Below are positions 15,350-28,650 of a stretch of 64,000 nucleotides of DNA, in pieces (position 1 is the first letter of the stretch; every line of letters begins with the position of its first letter). The notes under the pieces were generated by a model. It saw only the letters and a list, made by a program, of their open reading frames with translations. It did not search any database and was not told the DNA's origin. The DNA comes from Xestospongia bergquistia. Taxonomy: Eukaryota; Porifera; Demospongiae; Haplosclerida; Petrosiidae. The stretch lies in contig OZ014416.1 in the NCBI GenBank assembly GCA_963965975.1, positions 5,146,001 to 5,210,000 on the forward strand, read 5' to 3'. The translations under genes and the position numbers were made by a program.

Positions 15350-15490
15350 AGTTATATCTTGCTCCTATCGCGCGATGACAGTGACAATTATGGGTGGGGC
15401 TCAAATCATTTCCAACTACAGGGGCTACCTCAGGCTTTTCATTTAGCAGTAATTTAGTCTGACAAGCTGAAAGCTGACTTTTCAACTATC
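15350..15490 (-). promoter_or_regulatory. Shared promoter block of the 14.7-kb ankyrin/ROC-COR gene
   Basis: On the reverse strand, about 700 bp before the start ATG: AGTTGAAAAGTCAGC (15488-15474), GAAAAGCCTGAGGT, GAGGTAGCCCCT (15420-15431) and TGATTTGAGCCCCA (about 15395-15408). The last two recur with the same order, spacing and direction upstream of the 33.4-kb paralog. A 63-codon open frame on the same strand covers this block but has no homolog I recognise. Confidence 0.6.
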
Positions 15491-15689
15491 CATTCTTTTA
15501 TTCATCTATTCAATCATCTATAAATTAATGTATCTTTTGACGTTGTTGGATATAAATGAAATATCTACTTTTGGTCTTCTGGGGGAATGAGAATCAACCC
15601 CAGAGACAACCAATGTTAAAATACCTGTCTTATTATTTCAAAAAGTGAGCATTTTCATAAAGCAATGTCACCGTTATTTTGTAACTATC

Positions 15690-16897
15690 ACTATAGACTC
15701 AGGATGGATTACCTCATATTACATCATTAACAGACATAAATGAAAAGAGAACAGCTCCTGATATACATCAAAAGTTTAAAGGAATACTTGACTATAATTA
15801 CTTGTTTAATTAAGGCAAGTATTAATTACTTAATATTCATTTTTCTAAGACAGAAAGAAAGTGCCCCTGTCATTGAGTCCCCTCCAATTTTTTATCATTC
15901 TGAACACCATAAAACATCTCCAGAATTACCTAGATTTGCATTATTTGTATCTGTGTAATCATCATCTTCAGAGAAGTAAAAGTAAAGGATTATTTGGTGC
16001 AATCAGATATGTAAGTTAACATTTATAATAACTCTAATTGTGCCTGTTTGTAAAAATATCTCTGTATATTTATTGTATATTCTACTGTTGTTATAAATGG
16101 ATATTGATACAATGTAGTTTTATTAATAAAATAATGTCATTTATTAACATTCTTAGAATCCTATATTTGGGAGAAAGAATAAGACTACTACTGATATAAA
16201 TACTACTGATGTCATGTTGATCTTAGACCTAGGATGGATTATGAAGAGTGTTATTAATCAGGTATAAGATCAATAAATGTATTGGTAGTGTAAAGGACGC
16301 AAGTACAGTGTTCAGTAGGAACAAGATATGATGTCATAATAGTAACATTTGCTATATTTCCTGCTTTATAACTGGATAAGAAAATACTGACATTTGTATT
16401 AAACAATGTTTAGTTTAAGGTGTCATTTTCAAATTTAATCATCAAATGAAGTGTCTAATTTTGTTATGTGGTATATTGTAACAAGTATACAATCAATTGG
16501 TGTGTAATGTTACGTTTTATTGCCAGGACTTTCAAATCGAAATTACCTCTTCCTAACAGACCAAGTTTAAATGTGAGTTTCCCACTGTTCCTTTTTTCTT
16601 TTCTCATACAGTTATTATATTCTCTGTAGCAATTTCATGACGTCTTTAAAGATGAGGCTATAGACCCTAATATCAGACACAACGAAGGATATACTGCTTT
16701 TTATTGGTATATTTAGAACCACAGAGATATGTTACTATTATTGTCTTCAAAGTGGGTGTGGTTTTGATATTGGTGCAAAAGATCACTTTTATAATACTCC
16801 ATAATACATTGCAGCTGAGATATGTTTTAAAAAGAATTAAGCCTCTTGTTAGAACAATTTTATTTTAAGTAAGAAGTAGCTTTGGAACTAAATTATG
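15690..16897 (+). pseudogene. Decayed ankyrin-repeat gene fragment
   Basis: Exon-like pieces lie in order on the plus strand. 15694 onward gives DGLPHITSLTDINEKRTAP and ends at a stop. About 15930-16010 gives LQRSKSKGLFGAIRY before a GTAAGT donor. 16156-16260 gives FGRKNKTTTDINTTDVML, with a TTAG acceptor and a GTATAA donor. About 16529-16573 is followed by GTGAGT. 16631 onward gives DEAIDPNIRHNEGYTAFY and then DIGAKDHFYNTP and YIAAE, which are ankyrin-repeat phrases, but with stops and frame changes between them. The splice sites are good while the frames are broken, which points to a once-spliced ankyrin gene now dead. It runs away from the promoter of the minus-strand ankyrin/ROC-COR gene, head to head with it. 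Confidence 0.45.
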
Positions 16898-16949
16898 GTA
16901 AGTAACGATAATATTGGCTATAGACTACATCTGTATATGGATGATTGTG

Positions 16950-17175
16950 AGCCTAGAGTACTGATGTTCACTAGTCTAGTGCTTACTAATGGTATATCAC
17001 TGTGGGCTGTAATCTCCTATTAGTGAACATCAATATTTACCACATTGTAAGTACTGATGTTTAGTAGTCAAGAGCTTACTAATGCTAGATATCCTAAGTC
17101 ACTGGTAAATACTGGTATTTACTATAACTAAAGCTTACTAATGTTAAGTAACCTAGGTCACTGTAGTAAGTAGTG
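16950..17175. repeat. Three degenerate ~75-bp tandem repeats
   Basis: GTACTGATGTT...GCTTACTAATG recurs near 16958, 17050 and 17112, with a partial inverse (AGTGAACATCAATATTTAC) between. Noncoding. Confidence 0.5.
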
Positions 17176-18478
<1,303 letters not shown>

Positions 18479-18946
18479 ACAAAAGAATAACAATGCCCTG
18501 CTGCATGATATATCTTGAGTACACTCATTCAACCAGTAATAACGAAGAAAACACGTTGTGAATATACTATAACTAATTCATAATTCAAATAAAAATAACA
18601 AACAAGTAATAAAAATTTCTAAAAAAAATCATTAAATGTAGGAAGGCACTAAACATCACAAAGTAGGAAGGGCAGTATGGACATCCCTATATAACAGTCA
18701 CATAGATATTTTTATATTTGAAGCTATATTTTATTGCATTGTTAGTACATTACTTCAACTAAATCCTCACTTTATACCTAACTAAACAGTCTTTTACTTT
18801 AAACTTCTTGTGCTACTGTTTGCCTCATACAACTATTCCAACAAAACATGATGTCCATAATGCCATTCCTACTTTGGGTTTGTCTGAGATGCCATCCTTA
18901 CACTTTTTTAGAAATTTTATTCAGTTGTTATAACAGTCTGAGTAGT

Positions 18947-21720
18947 TCATTTGCTAGAGGTCATCTTTTCAGCAAAAAGACGTGATAGTGTAACAAATTG
19001 TGTCTTAAACATTTCTTCTGGAGAGGAATGACCTGTTAATTGAATTACTACACTCATAACACACACTAGCTATCAACAATATATAATAATAAATATTACA
19101 TACTTGTATCTTGTGTAGTCTCATTAGCTGATACCGTACTTGATGCTCCTTCTTAAAAGAACCTGACTATATCTAACATAACGGATTACTTACCATGTCT
19201 AAGAGATCGTATAATATATATCTTCTTGTTATTAGGATTGATTCCTTTTAATGGCATACTATAGTTTATTTCAGTGACTGTATCAGGCCCATCTTCAGCA
19301 GACACGGTGATCATTAAAGAAGGATAAGATGGAGGATCTACAGAAGCAAACATGTCCACGTCACTTTTATATAATACCTATAAAAAGTATGTACATGTAG
19401 ATTATGTAATAATATATAATCCTACTACATACTGGATCTGTGTGAGGAGAAATACTCCACCCATTGTAAGGATACTTTTGTTCTTCATCAAGGACCAATT
19501 CAATGTAACCATTACTATCTTCAAATGTAAAATTAATGTTGACACCTCTTTCAACATTAGATGGAAGACTGGTCCTCACAAACTATATCCATTACATAAT
19601 AATTGTGCGGTTATATTACATCTATACTCATCTCTAGTAAATGACTGAGACTTTTACCAACAATAAAGTGCATTATCCACTCCCTTTTATTTAGTCTTTC
19701 ATATACAACATAAGCAACATACTTATCTAGTTGTGGTGACAGAGGTTGGCAACTGGTTGTGTTATTGACATCTATCAACAAAGTTATCATAGCTTGAATT
19801 GTGTGTATATTATGCAGTATAGTTCACCTTCCTTGTCTCTTGTTAATTTCTCAATCTCTTCTTGTTTCTCTATACAACATAACCATATATGGTATGTACT
19901 ACTAACAGTACTATAGCTTACCTTCCTTCTCTCTCATCAATTTCTCAATCTCTTTTTGTTTCTCTATACAATATAACCATATATATGGCATGTAATACTA
20001 ACAGTACTATAGCTCACCTCCATTCTCTCTTCTTAACTTCTCAATTTCTTCTTGTTTGTCTACTAATACTTTATCAGTAGCTATGAACATAACCATGTGT
20101 AGTATGCACTACTAATATTACTATAGCTTACCTTCTTTCTCTCTGGTCAACTTCTCAATCTGTTCTTCTTTGTCTACTAATACTTTATCATTAGCTATAG
20201 AATATAACCATACATGGTATGTACTAATGACAACACTTTAGTTTACCTTTTTTCTCTTTGTTCAACTTTTCAATCTCCAACGTCTTCACTTCATTCATTC
20301 TGTCCAATAGTTTCAGTTTCTCTGTTTACATTAGTTACATAGTTATATCTCACTTAATGTATATGTACCTGATAAATTGTCATTTGATAAATGGTCTTGT
20401 TGTTGTTTAGAACAACAAAATAATCAACATATGCAAAATAAAACTGAATAATATATATTGAGCTATAAGTACAACTAACCTTTGTTTTTACTAGGATATT
20501 CTGGTAATTCAGTACTCAATCCCATTTCCTGAAACTTTAGCTGAACAGGTGAAGACTTGAAATATTCTAGAACATCAGAGAAATCATGATATATCTCTTT
20601 CTTATTTCATCAAGTAAGCATCATTCAAACCAGTTCAGTCCCAAAAAATGTGATCCAGTCAAAGATAGTTTTATCTTGCCAATATTTGTTAAGATTAAAC
20701 AAAAATTTTTTATAACCCAATGAGAGCCGTTGCTTTGAGATCAGAAAGTTAATGAAAGGACATAAGATTCTTACAGGAGGCATTACTAATGACCTTGACA
20801 CATGACTTTTTATACTTTTCAAAATTATTATAAATGCTTTTGTCTTTAGCTAATTTATTGATATCTTTCAAAAGGACATAATTAAGATTGCCAATAAAAC
20901 AGTATTTAAACAAAAAAATCTTTAAAAGGATCACTCATATTTCTAATTCTGTTATGCTTTTGCTGACATTCCTTAATCTATTGCTCTCTTGATTTGAATA
21001 TTATATGTTATTGTATCATTAGTGAATATTTTAATATCATCCAGACTAATACTTTTAGATATAAAAGCATTTTGAGTAATAAATGAAAATCTCTCTTAAA
21101 TGTATTTGCTATCATCTCTAAATCATCTGCATTATCAATTACAGTACATAAAAGTCAGTTGGTCTATATAGAGCACACACTGTATGTGACTTTGATGATG
21201 TTAATACATCAAGTTGCAATAGAACATACCATTATAAGAATTCTCTATCCAATTATCATATGCAGAGACTGTCTCTTGAGGAGGACATGCCAATGATTCA
21301 TGAAATTTTGCTACTTGTTGTAGAGGATATGATAATGAACTAAAATTAGTTACATAATAATACATTATTATTGTTAAGTTATAATCACATACCAGTCAAA
21401 TTTGATAGCTTTTCTTCGATTTCTTTCCCAGCATCTCCCACCGGTCCACCAAAGTCTAGAAGAATATCAATAAAACATTTATACCGCTGTTGTATCTCTG
21501 AAATACTCCCACACGACTCAAAGCCAGTTTTGAATTGTTCAAATATACTGGCAAATTCTATTAATAGTGAGGATATAAGTCGCATTGAATATGCTTTGCT
21601 AGCAAAATCCTCCATGTTTCCCTTCAGTACAGATCGAATTCTGTCATAGTATGAGACGAAAATATTGATAACAGCTCTTCTGTAACTTTTAATATCCATA
21701 GTTTCAGTGTTGGAAGCCAT
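18947..21720 (-). CDS. CARD-like domain plus coiled-coil protein, unknown C-terminal domain
   Basis: Thirteen exons: 21393-21720, 21230-21313, 20480-20566, 20247-20321, 20132-20194, 20018-20080, 19922-19963, 19828-19869, about 19662-19771, 19433-19582, 19194-19377, 19104-19148, 18947-19032; about 452 residues. Start ATG is 21720, stop TGA 18947-18949, and an AATAAA lies at 18916-18921. Exon 1 encodes a helical domain (AYSMRLISS) resembling the CARD-like C-terminus of the 33-kb gene. Exons 4-8 are short, phase 1-1 and each encode a Lys/Glu-rich heptad piece (EEIEKL, KEIEKL, EQIEKL), giving a coiled coil near residues 165-260. The C-terminal ~190 residues look beta-rich (RGVNINFTFEDSNGYIELVL) and I do not recognise them. 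Two junctions are uncertain: exon 2 may begin at 21344 instead of 21313, and the donor near 19658-19662 is non-standard. The product could be a coiled-coil adaptor that meets ROC-COR proteins through its CARD-like domain; this is inference. Confidence 0.75.
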
Positions 21721-22029
21721 TTACAAAAAAAGGGCGTATAAGGGCGAGGTCTATCAATTGCACATCTCAGTAAAACAATAATTGGGTGGAGCTCATTTGA
21801 AGGTTTTTCAATAGTTTCTTTGGCTGTTCTAAGGGCAGTCATTCTCCTAATACACAGTATATATCTATATTACAACAATGCACTCAAAATAAAATTCTAT
21901 ATTTATATTCAGCTTCTCTTCAATATTGGCAATCCATCATAAGCTATACTACTAATGTCTTGTTAATGTGGACCTCCTTATTTACTAAACTCTATAAAAA
22001 TAAGTGACAATATTTAAATAACTTCTGAC

Positions 22030-22920
22030 CATCAGGCATAATGTCAATGCTTGACTTGTATTCTCTCATCATGTCACAAAAATTAGCTGCATCTAGATCT
22101 GGTTGATTCAGATATTAGATCATGACAAGACATTTCTACAGCAAATGATTTAATAGATGCCTTCAGAAAACCATCTGAAGGACCATAACGCTGGTAAGAA
22201 CATCTTGTATAATTTTTCTAGCTTCGTTAACTTCGTCACCAGATAACACTGAATCCTTCGAAGTAGCAGTAATTTGAATTTCGGCTGCAATATATAAATC
22301 AGTAATCAGTATATTCAAATTTGTATAAAATTTCAACTGTTTCTCTTACTTGTATTACATGTTTGTCTTAAAAATAAAATGATGAAAATCGCAGTACACT
22401 GTTCTACTCCTACTAATGGAACTTTGTAATGAAGTCTCTTTGCCATGTCATTTCCCTCATGTGGATACACATCTAAATGAAACATGAATAGAGGCTCTGA
22501 ATACATCCTGCTTCCAAACTTTTTAATGGACATATGCCTTAAATCTGACGTGTCACTTTCTTCACTTCCTCTCATAGAAATACCAATTACACTAAATTGG
22601 GCAAGAGAAATGGAACCATATTTGTTTTCTAGAGTGAAGAGACCTCCTGGAAGAAATTGAAATCGAAAAGGAAGTGTTGCATCATTGACTGGTGTTCTCA
22701 CTAACTGGAGAAGGTTACATTGTTTTAGTGTCTCCAGTAACACACATTTTTGTATACCAACAGTGAAAGTGGTTTTAATTGTGGCTTTGAAATGGAAATA
22801 GCATAGACAGTACAGAAAAGCTCAATGTCTTTAGGGTCACCTTCATGATTATTAATATTCTGATTGGTCTATATGTGAATGTCATCTGGGTAATCTTGCT
22901 TCAAATACACTAGTACTCAT
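22030..22920 (-). pseudogene. Broken gene of unknown family upstream of the coiled-coil gene
   Basis: Coding-like sequence reads on the reverse strand in several frames. About 22860-22760 gives EGDPKDIELFCTVYAIS. About 22790-22340 gives a long open stretch with FRFQFLPGGLF, FSVIGISMRGSEE and FMFHLDVYPHEG. About 22285-22030 gives AEIQITATSKDSVLSGDEV, then after one frame change DGFLKASIKSFAVEM, then after another ANFCDMMREYKSSIDIMPDG. A plausible acceptor (TTGCAG) precedes the last part near 22285. The pieces are protein-like in composition but need at least two frame changes that introns do not explain, so I call it a pseudogene or a badly sequenced gene. It ends about 310 bp before the coiled-coil gene on the same strand. 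I do not recognise the family; a beta-rich ZU5/UPA-like domain is conceivable but unproven. Confidence 0.5.
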
Positions 22921-24155
22921 CTTCATGCATCTTCATTACTAAGAACCTGTTCTGCCTTAAGACAACTACTATCATAGTCTATAACAGGAACTATTTATGA
23001 CTATTTGTGATACATTATACTGGCAAGTCACATGACTATGTCTAGTCTAAATATATTAACTCCTAAAATCTTGACCTGGCATTTTAATGAATGACATCTT
23101 TCTCATGGCACACTCTTAATATGTCTTAAGCAGTGAAAACTATCATATTGAAAAGTCTCACTGACATTGACTGTCAAAAGCTGACTTTGTACATGTATAC
23201 ATACATTAGGTCATATTGTACTTATAAACTATAATTTGCTTTGGTGATAGCTTTACTAGAAGGCACATAACATACATTTTTCTACTTTACTGACTTACTT
23301 GACGTCCATATTTTGAGCTTTTCTAGTTCTACTAACTAAAATACTCTCATCAGTTTCTAACTAGTACCAAATTAATATGATATAATATCAATGGAATAGA
23401 CATACTTTAAAGAAGAAAATGAAAGCATTAGGTGACTAATGTTGAGTTAATACTAATAACTTTGGTACTTGTCATAAGTGAAGACTCAATGATGTTGATG
23501 ATGATATCTTGTGTTCAACTTAACAAGAATATAAAAGAGACTATGTCAATATACACAAAAATATCTGTAGTACACTTCTTAAAGAGGTTTACTATTACAT
23601 GTATATTAATTATTTAAAATTATTTCCATTGCATAAACAACTCATTTATTAGATTTATTAGATGCAAGTAATAGTAAGTTCAAAGTACAGGTACAACTAT
23701 ACTTGTCTCATATTACGACATACATAACACAAGTGTCTCTTATTAACACTTAGTCTAGTTAAGTAGTTCTTCCTTTTGAAATGGGTCTAGAGCTAAAGAG
23801 AATTCCAATAAGATCTAATGTTTATACTGACCTTTATTTTTGCTAAATTATCACAAACACTACTTAAGAGGAAGGTCTAGTTTGATAACCTAGTACATTT
23901 CACTTATTATATCATTAAGATATATGAAGAAGTCAGACACAGCTGCTACCAGATATATCATATATTGAGAGATGTTCATTAATGGACTAATAACATTAAG
24001 ATAATGTACATAGTTAAATATAGTAGTGAATGGGACGAAAATAGAATGAATTAGTTGACTTGGATCTAGAGTAGCAGAAATATCGATATCAAAAAAAGAC
24101 TATAAAATGAAAAGCACTAAAATACAGAATGCTTGCCACAACTATAGTATGATAC
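22920..24155. other. Gene-free AT-rich spacer
   Basis: I see no exon, repeat array or element ends here; short open frames have no recognisable features. Confidence 0.5.
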
Positions 24156-26170
24156 TGTAATATTAGTTGACTTCATATTGTAATGTAAATTCTAAGTGTA
24201 TTGAATGCAATTTTGTCATTTTATTCACTATATTGTTTTTGGTTACAACGTTTATGGTCCTGTCATTATTGATTGTGTAATTGTGTGTCCTTTACAATAT
24301 AATAGTCTGTAAGAGTGATATATTGTAATGTAAATTCTAAGTGTATTTAACTCAATTTGACATTTTATTCACTATATTGTTTTTGGTTACCATATTTATG
24401 GTCCTGTCATTTCTGATCATCTAAATTTGTGTCATTTACAATATAATACTCTGTGTGATATATTGTAATGTAAATTTTGAGTCTATTGAATTCAATTTTG
24501 CCATTTTATTCACTATATTGTTTTTGGTTACCACTAATATAGTGCTGTCATTACTTATTATCTAAATGTATGTCTTTTAAAATATAATAGTCTGTAATTG
24601 TGATATATTGTAATGTAAATTCTAAGTGTATTGACTATATTGTTTTTGGTTACCACATTTATGGTCCTATAATTACTGACTATCTAAATGTGTGTCCTTT
24701 ACCATATATTAGTCTGTGAGTTTGATATATTGTAATGTAAATTCTGATTGTATTGAATTTAATTTTCACATTTTATTAACTGTATTGTTTTTGGTTACCA
24801 CATTTATGGTCCTGTCATTACTGATTATCTAAATTTGTGTTCTTTTCCATATAATAGTCTGCAAGCGTGATATATTGTAATGTAAATTCTCATTGTATTG
24901 AATGCAATTTTCTCATTTATTCACTATTTTTTTGGTTTTTGGTTATCACATTTATGGTCCTGTCATTACTGATTATCTGATTGTGTGTCCTTTACAATAC
25001 AATAGTCTGTAAGTGTGATATATTATAATGTAAATTCTGCTTGTATTGAACGCAATTTTGTCCTTTTATTAACTATATTATTTTTGGTTACCACATTTAT
25101 GGCCTTGTCATTACTTATTATCTAAATTTGTGTTCTTTTCCATATAATAGTCTGTAAGTCTGATATATTGTAATGAAAATTCTGATTGTATTGAATGCAA
25201 TTTTGTCATTTATTCACAATATTTTTTTGTTTTCGGTTACCACATTTATGGTCCTGTCATTACTGATTATCTAAATGTGTGTCCTTTTCCATATAATAGT
25301 CTGTAAGTGTGATATATTGCACTGTAAATTCTGCTTGTATTAAATGCAATTTTGTCCTTTTATTAACTATATTGCTTTTAGTTACCACATTTATGGTCCT
25401 GTCATTACTGATTATCTAAATTTGTGTTCTTTTCTATATAATAGTCTGTAAGAGCGTTATATTGTAATGTGAATTGTCATTGTATTGAATGCAATTTTGT
25501 CCTTTTATTAGCTATATTGTTTTTGGTTACCACATTTATGGTCCTGTTATTAGTGATTATCTAAATGTGTGTCATTTAAAATATAATAGTCTGTAATTAT
25601 GATATATTGTAATGTCAATTCTGATTGTTTTGAATGCAATTTTTTCCTTATATTAATCTATTGCTGTTAGTTACTACATTTATGGTCCTGTCGTTACTGA
25701 TTATCTAAATTTGTGTTCTTTTCCATATAATAGTCTGTAAGCGTGATATATTGCACTGTAAATTCTGCTTGTATTAAATGCAGTTTTGTCCTTTTATTAA
25801 CTATATTGCTTTTAGTTACCACATTTATGGTCCTGTCGTTACTGATTATCGTGTGTCCTTTTCCATATAATAGTCAATAAGTGTGATATATTGTAATGTA
25901 AATTCTGATTGTATTGAACGCAGTTTTGTCCTTTTTTTAACTATATTGTTTTTGCACTGTAAATTCTGCTTGTATTAAATGCAATTTTGTCCTTTTATTA
26001 ACTATATTGCTTTTAGTTACCACATTTATGGTCCTGTCATTACTGATTATCTAAATGTATGCCCTTTACCATATAATAATCTGTAAGTGTGATATATTGT
26101 AATGTAAATTATGATTGTATTGAGTGCTATTTTGTCATTTATTCACTGTATTTTTTTGTTTGTGATTACC
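24155..26170. repeat. Satellite array A, about 145-bp units
   Basis: Roughly 14 head-to-tail units, each with GATATATTGTAATGTAAATT, TTGTTTTTGGTTACCACATT and TATGGTCCTGTCATTACTG. Unit starts near 24315, 24455, 24600, 24722, 24868 and 25014 give a 122-147-bp spacing. Units differ by several to many bases, so the array is not newly made. Confidence 0.9.
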
Positions 26171-26910
26171 CCATTTTATGATTGATGAGACAACACTCCT
26201 ATGCATAGAATAGTTATAAAAATGACTATTACAGACGTTTTCAAACCTTAAGTTACCAGCAATAATTCTCTTTCTTCCTAATATTCAGGGTAAAGACACA
26301 ACACCCAATTTTATGGTTGCCACAACAACATTCATATGGATAGAATGGTTATAAAAATGACTATTACAGATAATTTCAAACCTTAAGTTACCAGCAATAA
26401 CACATTCTTCCTAATAATACAATACCCAATTCTTCGATTGCCACAACAACACTCCTATGCATAGAATAGTTATAAAAATGACTATTACAAACATTTTCAA
26501 ACCTTAAGTTACCAGCAATAATTCTCTTTCTTTCTAATATTCAGGGTAAAGACACCACACCCAATTTTACTTTTGCCACTCCTATGCATAGAATAGTTAT
26601 AAAAATGACTATTACAGAATCTTAAGTTACCAGCAATAACACATTCTTCCTAATAATACCACACCCAATTCTTCAGTTGCCACGACAACATTCCTATGCA
26701 TAGAATAGTTATAAAAATAACTATTACAGATAATTTCAAACATTAAGTTACCAGCAATAACTCTCTCGTTCTTCCTAATATTCAGGGTAAAGACATCACA
26801 CCCAATTTTATGGTTGCCACAACAACACTCCTATGCATAGAATAGTTATAAAAATGACTATTACAGACAATTTCAAACCTTAAGTTACGAGTAATAACTC
26901 TTTCTTCCTG
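26170..26910. repeat. Satellite array B, about 120-bp units
   Basis: Six units carrying CTATGCATAGAATAGTTATA, AAAAATGACTATTACAGA and CTTAAGTTACCAGCAATAA. The same core appears in the larger array at 28.6-32.1 kb, so B and that array share an ancestor although 1.7 kb of unique AT-rich sequence separates them. Confidence 0.88.
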
Positions 26911-28650
26911 GAATATAATCAAATCATTGTTATGTACACAACACATACTAGATAACTTTATGTCATCTACTCCAATATTACTTACAGAACACAGGTACAT
27001 AGATTATATATCTATTATATACATGTGTAATTGGTAATTTAATAATTATGGCTACTTAACTTTTATATGACAATTAATGACAGTAGACATTTATATTATA
27101 TAGATCTCCCTATCAAAAGCAACAGATACCTTACCTTTGTTTATTACTGAAGTACAATAGAGACTAAAATGTAATGATATAGACTACATATATATTGTTC
27201 ATATAGAAGGTGACAATTACCTAAATAATGAAACATTACACAAAATCTTATATCCCTAACAACTAATCAATTCTACAACTAATGAACTACATGACTTGTC
27301 ATTAGTTTATTATTAATAAGAACAGTTACTACTTTACAGTATCTCATTATATATTATTCAATAGTAAATATCATTTATTGATTAAATTAACTGATCAATT
27401 TACTATTCTAGTTGTTTTATAGATGAAAGATTCAATTAACAAACTAGCTTTATTGCATGGACTTTGAAACTGACAAATTATATTTCATTGAACAGTATTA
27501 TTTATTCTCTTATGATTTATTAAAGTCAACATAATGTTTAATATTATGATAATTATAATTAGGACATAATTTATAGGGAATAGTATGATGGATTCCTGAC
27601 CAGCTGTGACACATTTCACAGTTATTTGGTGAAGTAGATGTGTTAAATAGTTATGCCATTACAGTCGTAGACTTGGCTTCTTCTATTCTCTTAAAAACAT
27701 TTTGATGCAATAGTACTGCTAGTAATGTGATTGATCTCATTGACAACCTCTTATAATGTACATAGTCCAGTGCTCATTCTACTTAGTCAAAATTTGATGT
27801 CAGTTTACATGATATTATTGTAATTGTTATTTCCTTGTTTCCTTTGATCATGTTAATTATGTTAGTCATTGGACTGATTCAGACTATATCTACAAAATAT
27901 TTAATTTACTAGCTGGTAGCTCCAGCTGTTACTGTTACTCCTGTGATTAATTCCTTTAATGTATCTGGTCCCAATTCGTTTTATAATTGGGATGTAGTTG
28001 TTCTGTAAGTGTGATTTATCAACAGTAGGTAGACCAACAGTATAGTCTGTCTAAAATATTCAAGCACTGCTGCTGGACTAGATTGAATGAGTTGAATTAC
28101 ATGACGTATGAATATGAAGGCAACATTCTCTGCAAAATGAAACACTTCTCCAGATCTTACATTGGATAATGTTCACTTTTAACAATTGATTATTAAACAA
28201 TTATTCTTAATAAATGTACCATAAATGTTGTTTATCTACACACAGTAAACAAACATGTCAATTATTTATAACTCATATTAACTAAAAGACATCATCATAT
28301 AAAAAGGTAATACAGACATCATATTTAGTCAAATGTACATGTACAATTGTTCCATGTACTTCAGGAAACATATAGTTTTAATATCAGTAAATTTGCTACA
28401 CGTATATATTAAGCTCATTAATTACAAGCCTGGTTATTACATACCTGTTCTATATGGTATTATCATAATGAATACTATCATCATCATCTATGTACTTAGT
28501 AGAAGGAATTAATCTTTTATTAATAAATAAATTGACTTACAGTGATGTGTCTTAAAGTACATAAAATTTATATCATTATTGTTTGATATTTGTTCCATTA
28601 ATGAATGATAAGTTGTTTACAATAATTTATGATTAGTTTAATAAATTTAG
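26910..28650. other. Unique spacer between satellite arrays B and C
   Basis: AT-rich, unrelated to the flanking repeats, no credible coding exon on either strand. Confidence 0.5.

Noticed and set aside
24155-26170. CRISPR-like array
   Set aside because: The whole unit repeats without unique spacers; this is a eukaryotic satellite.
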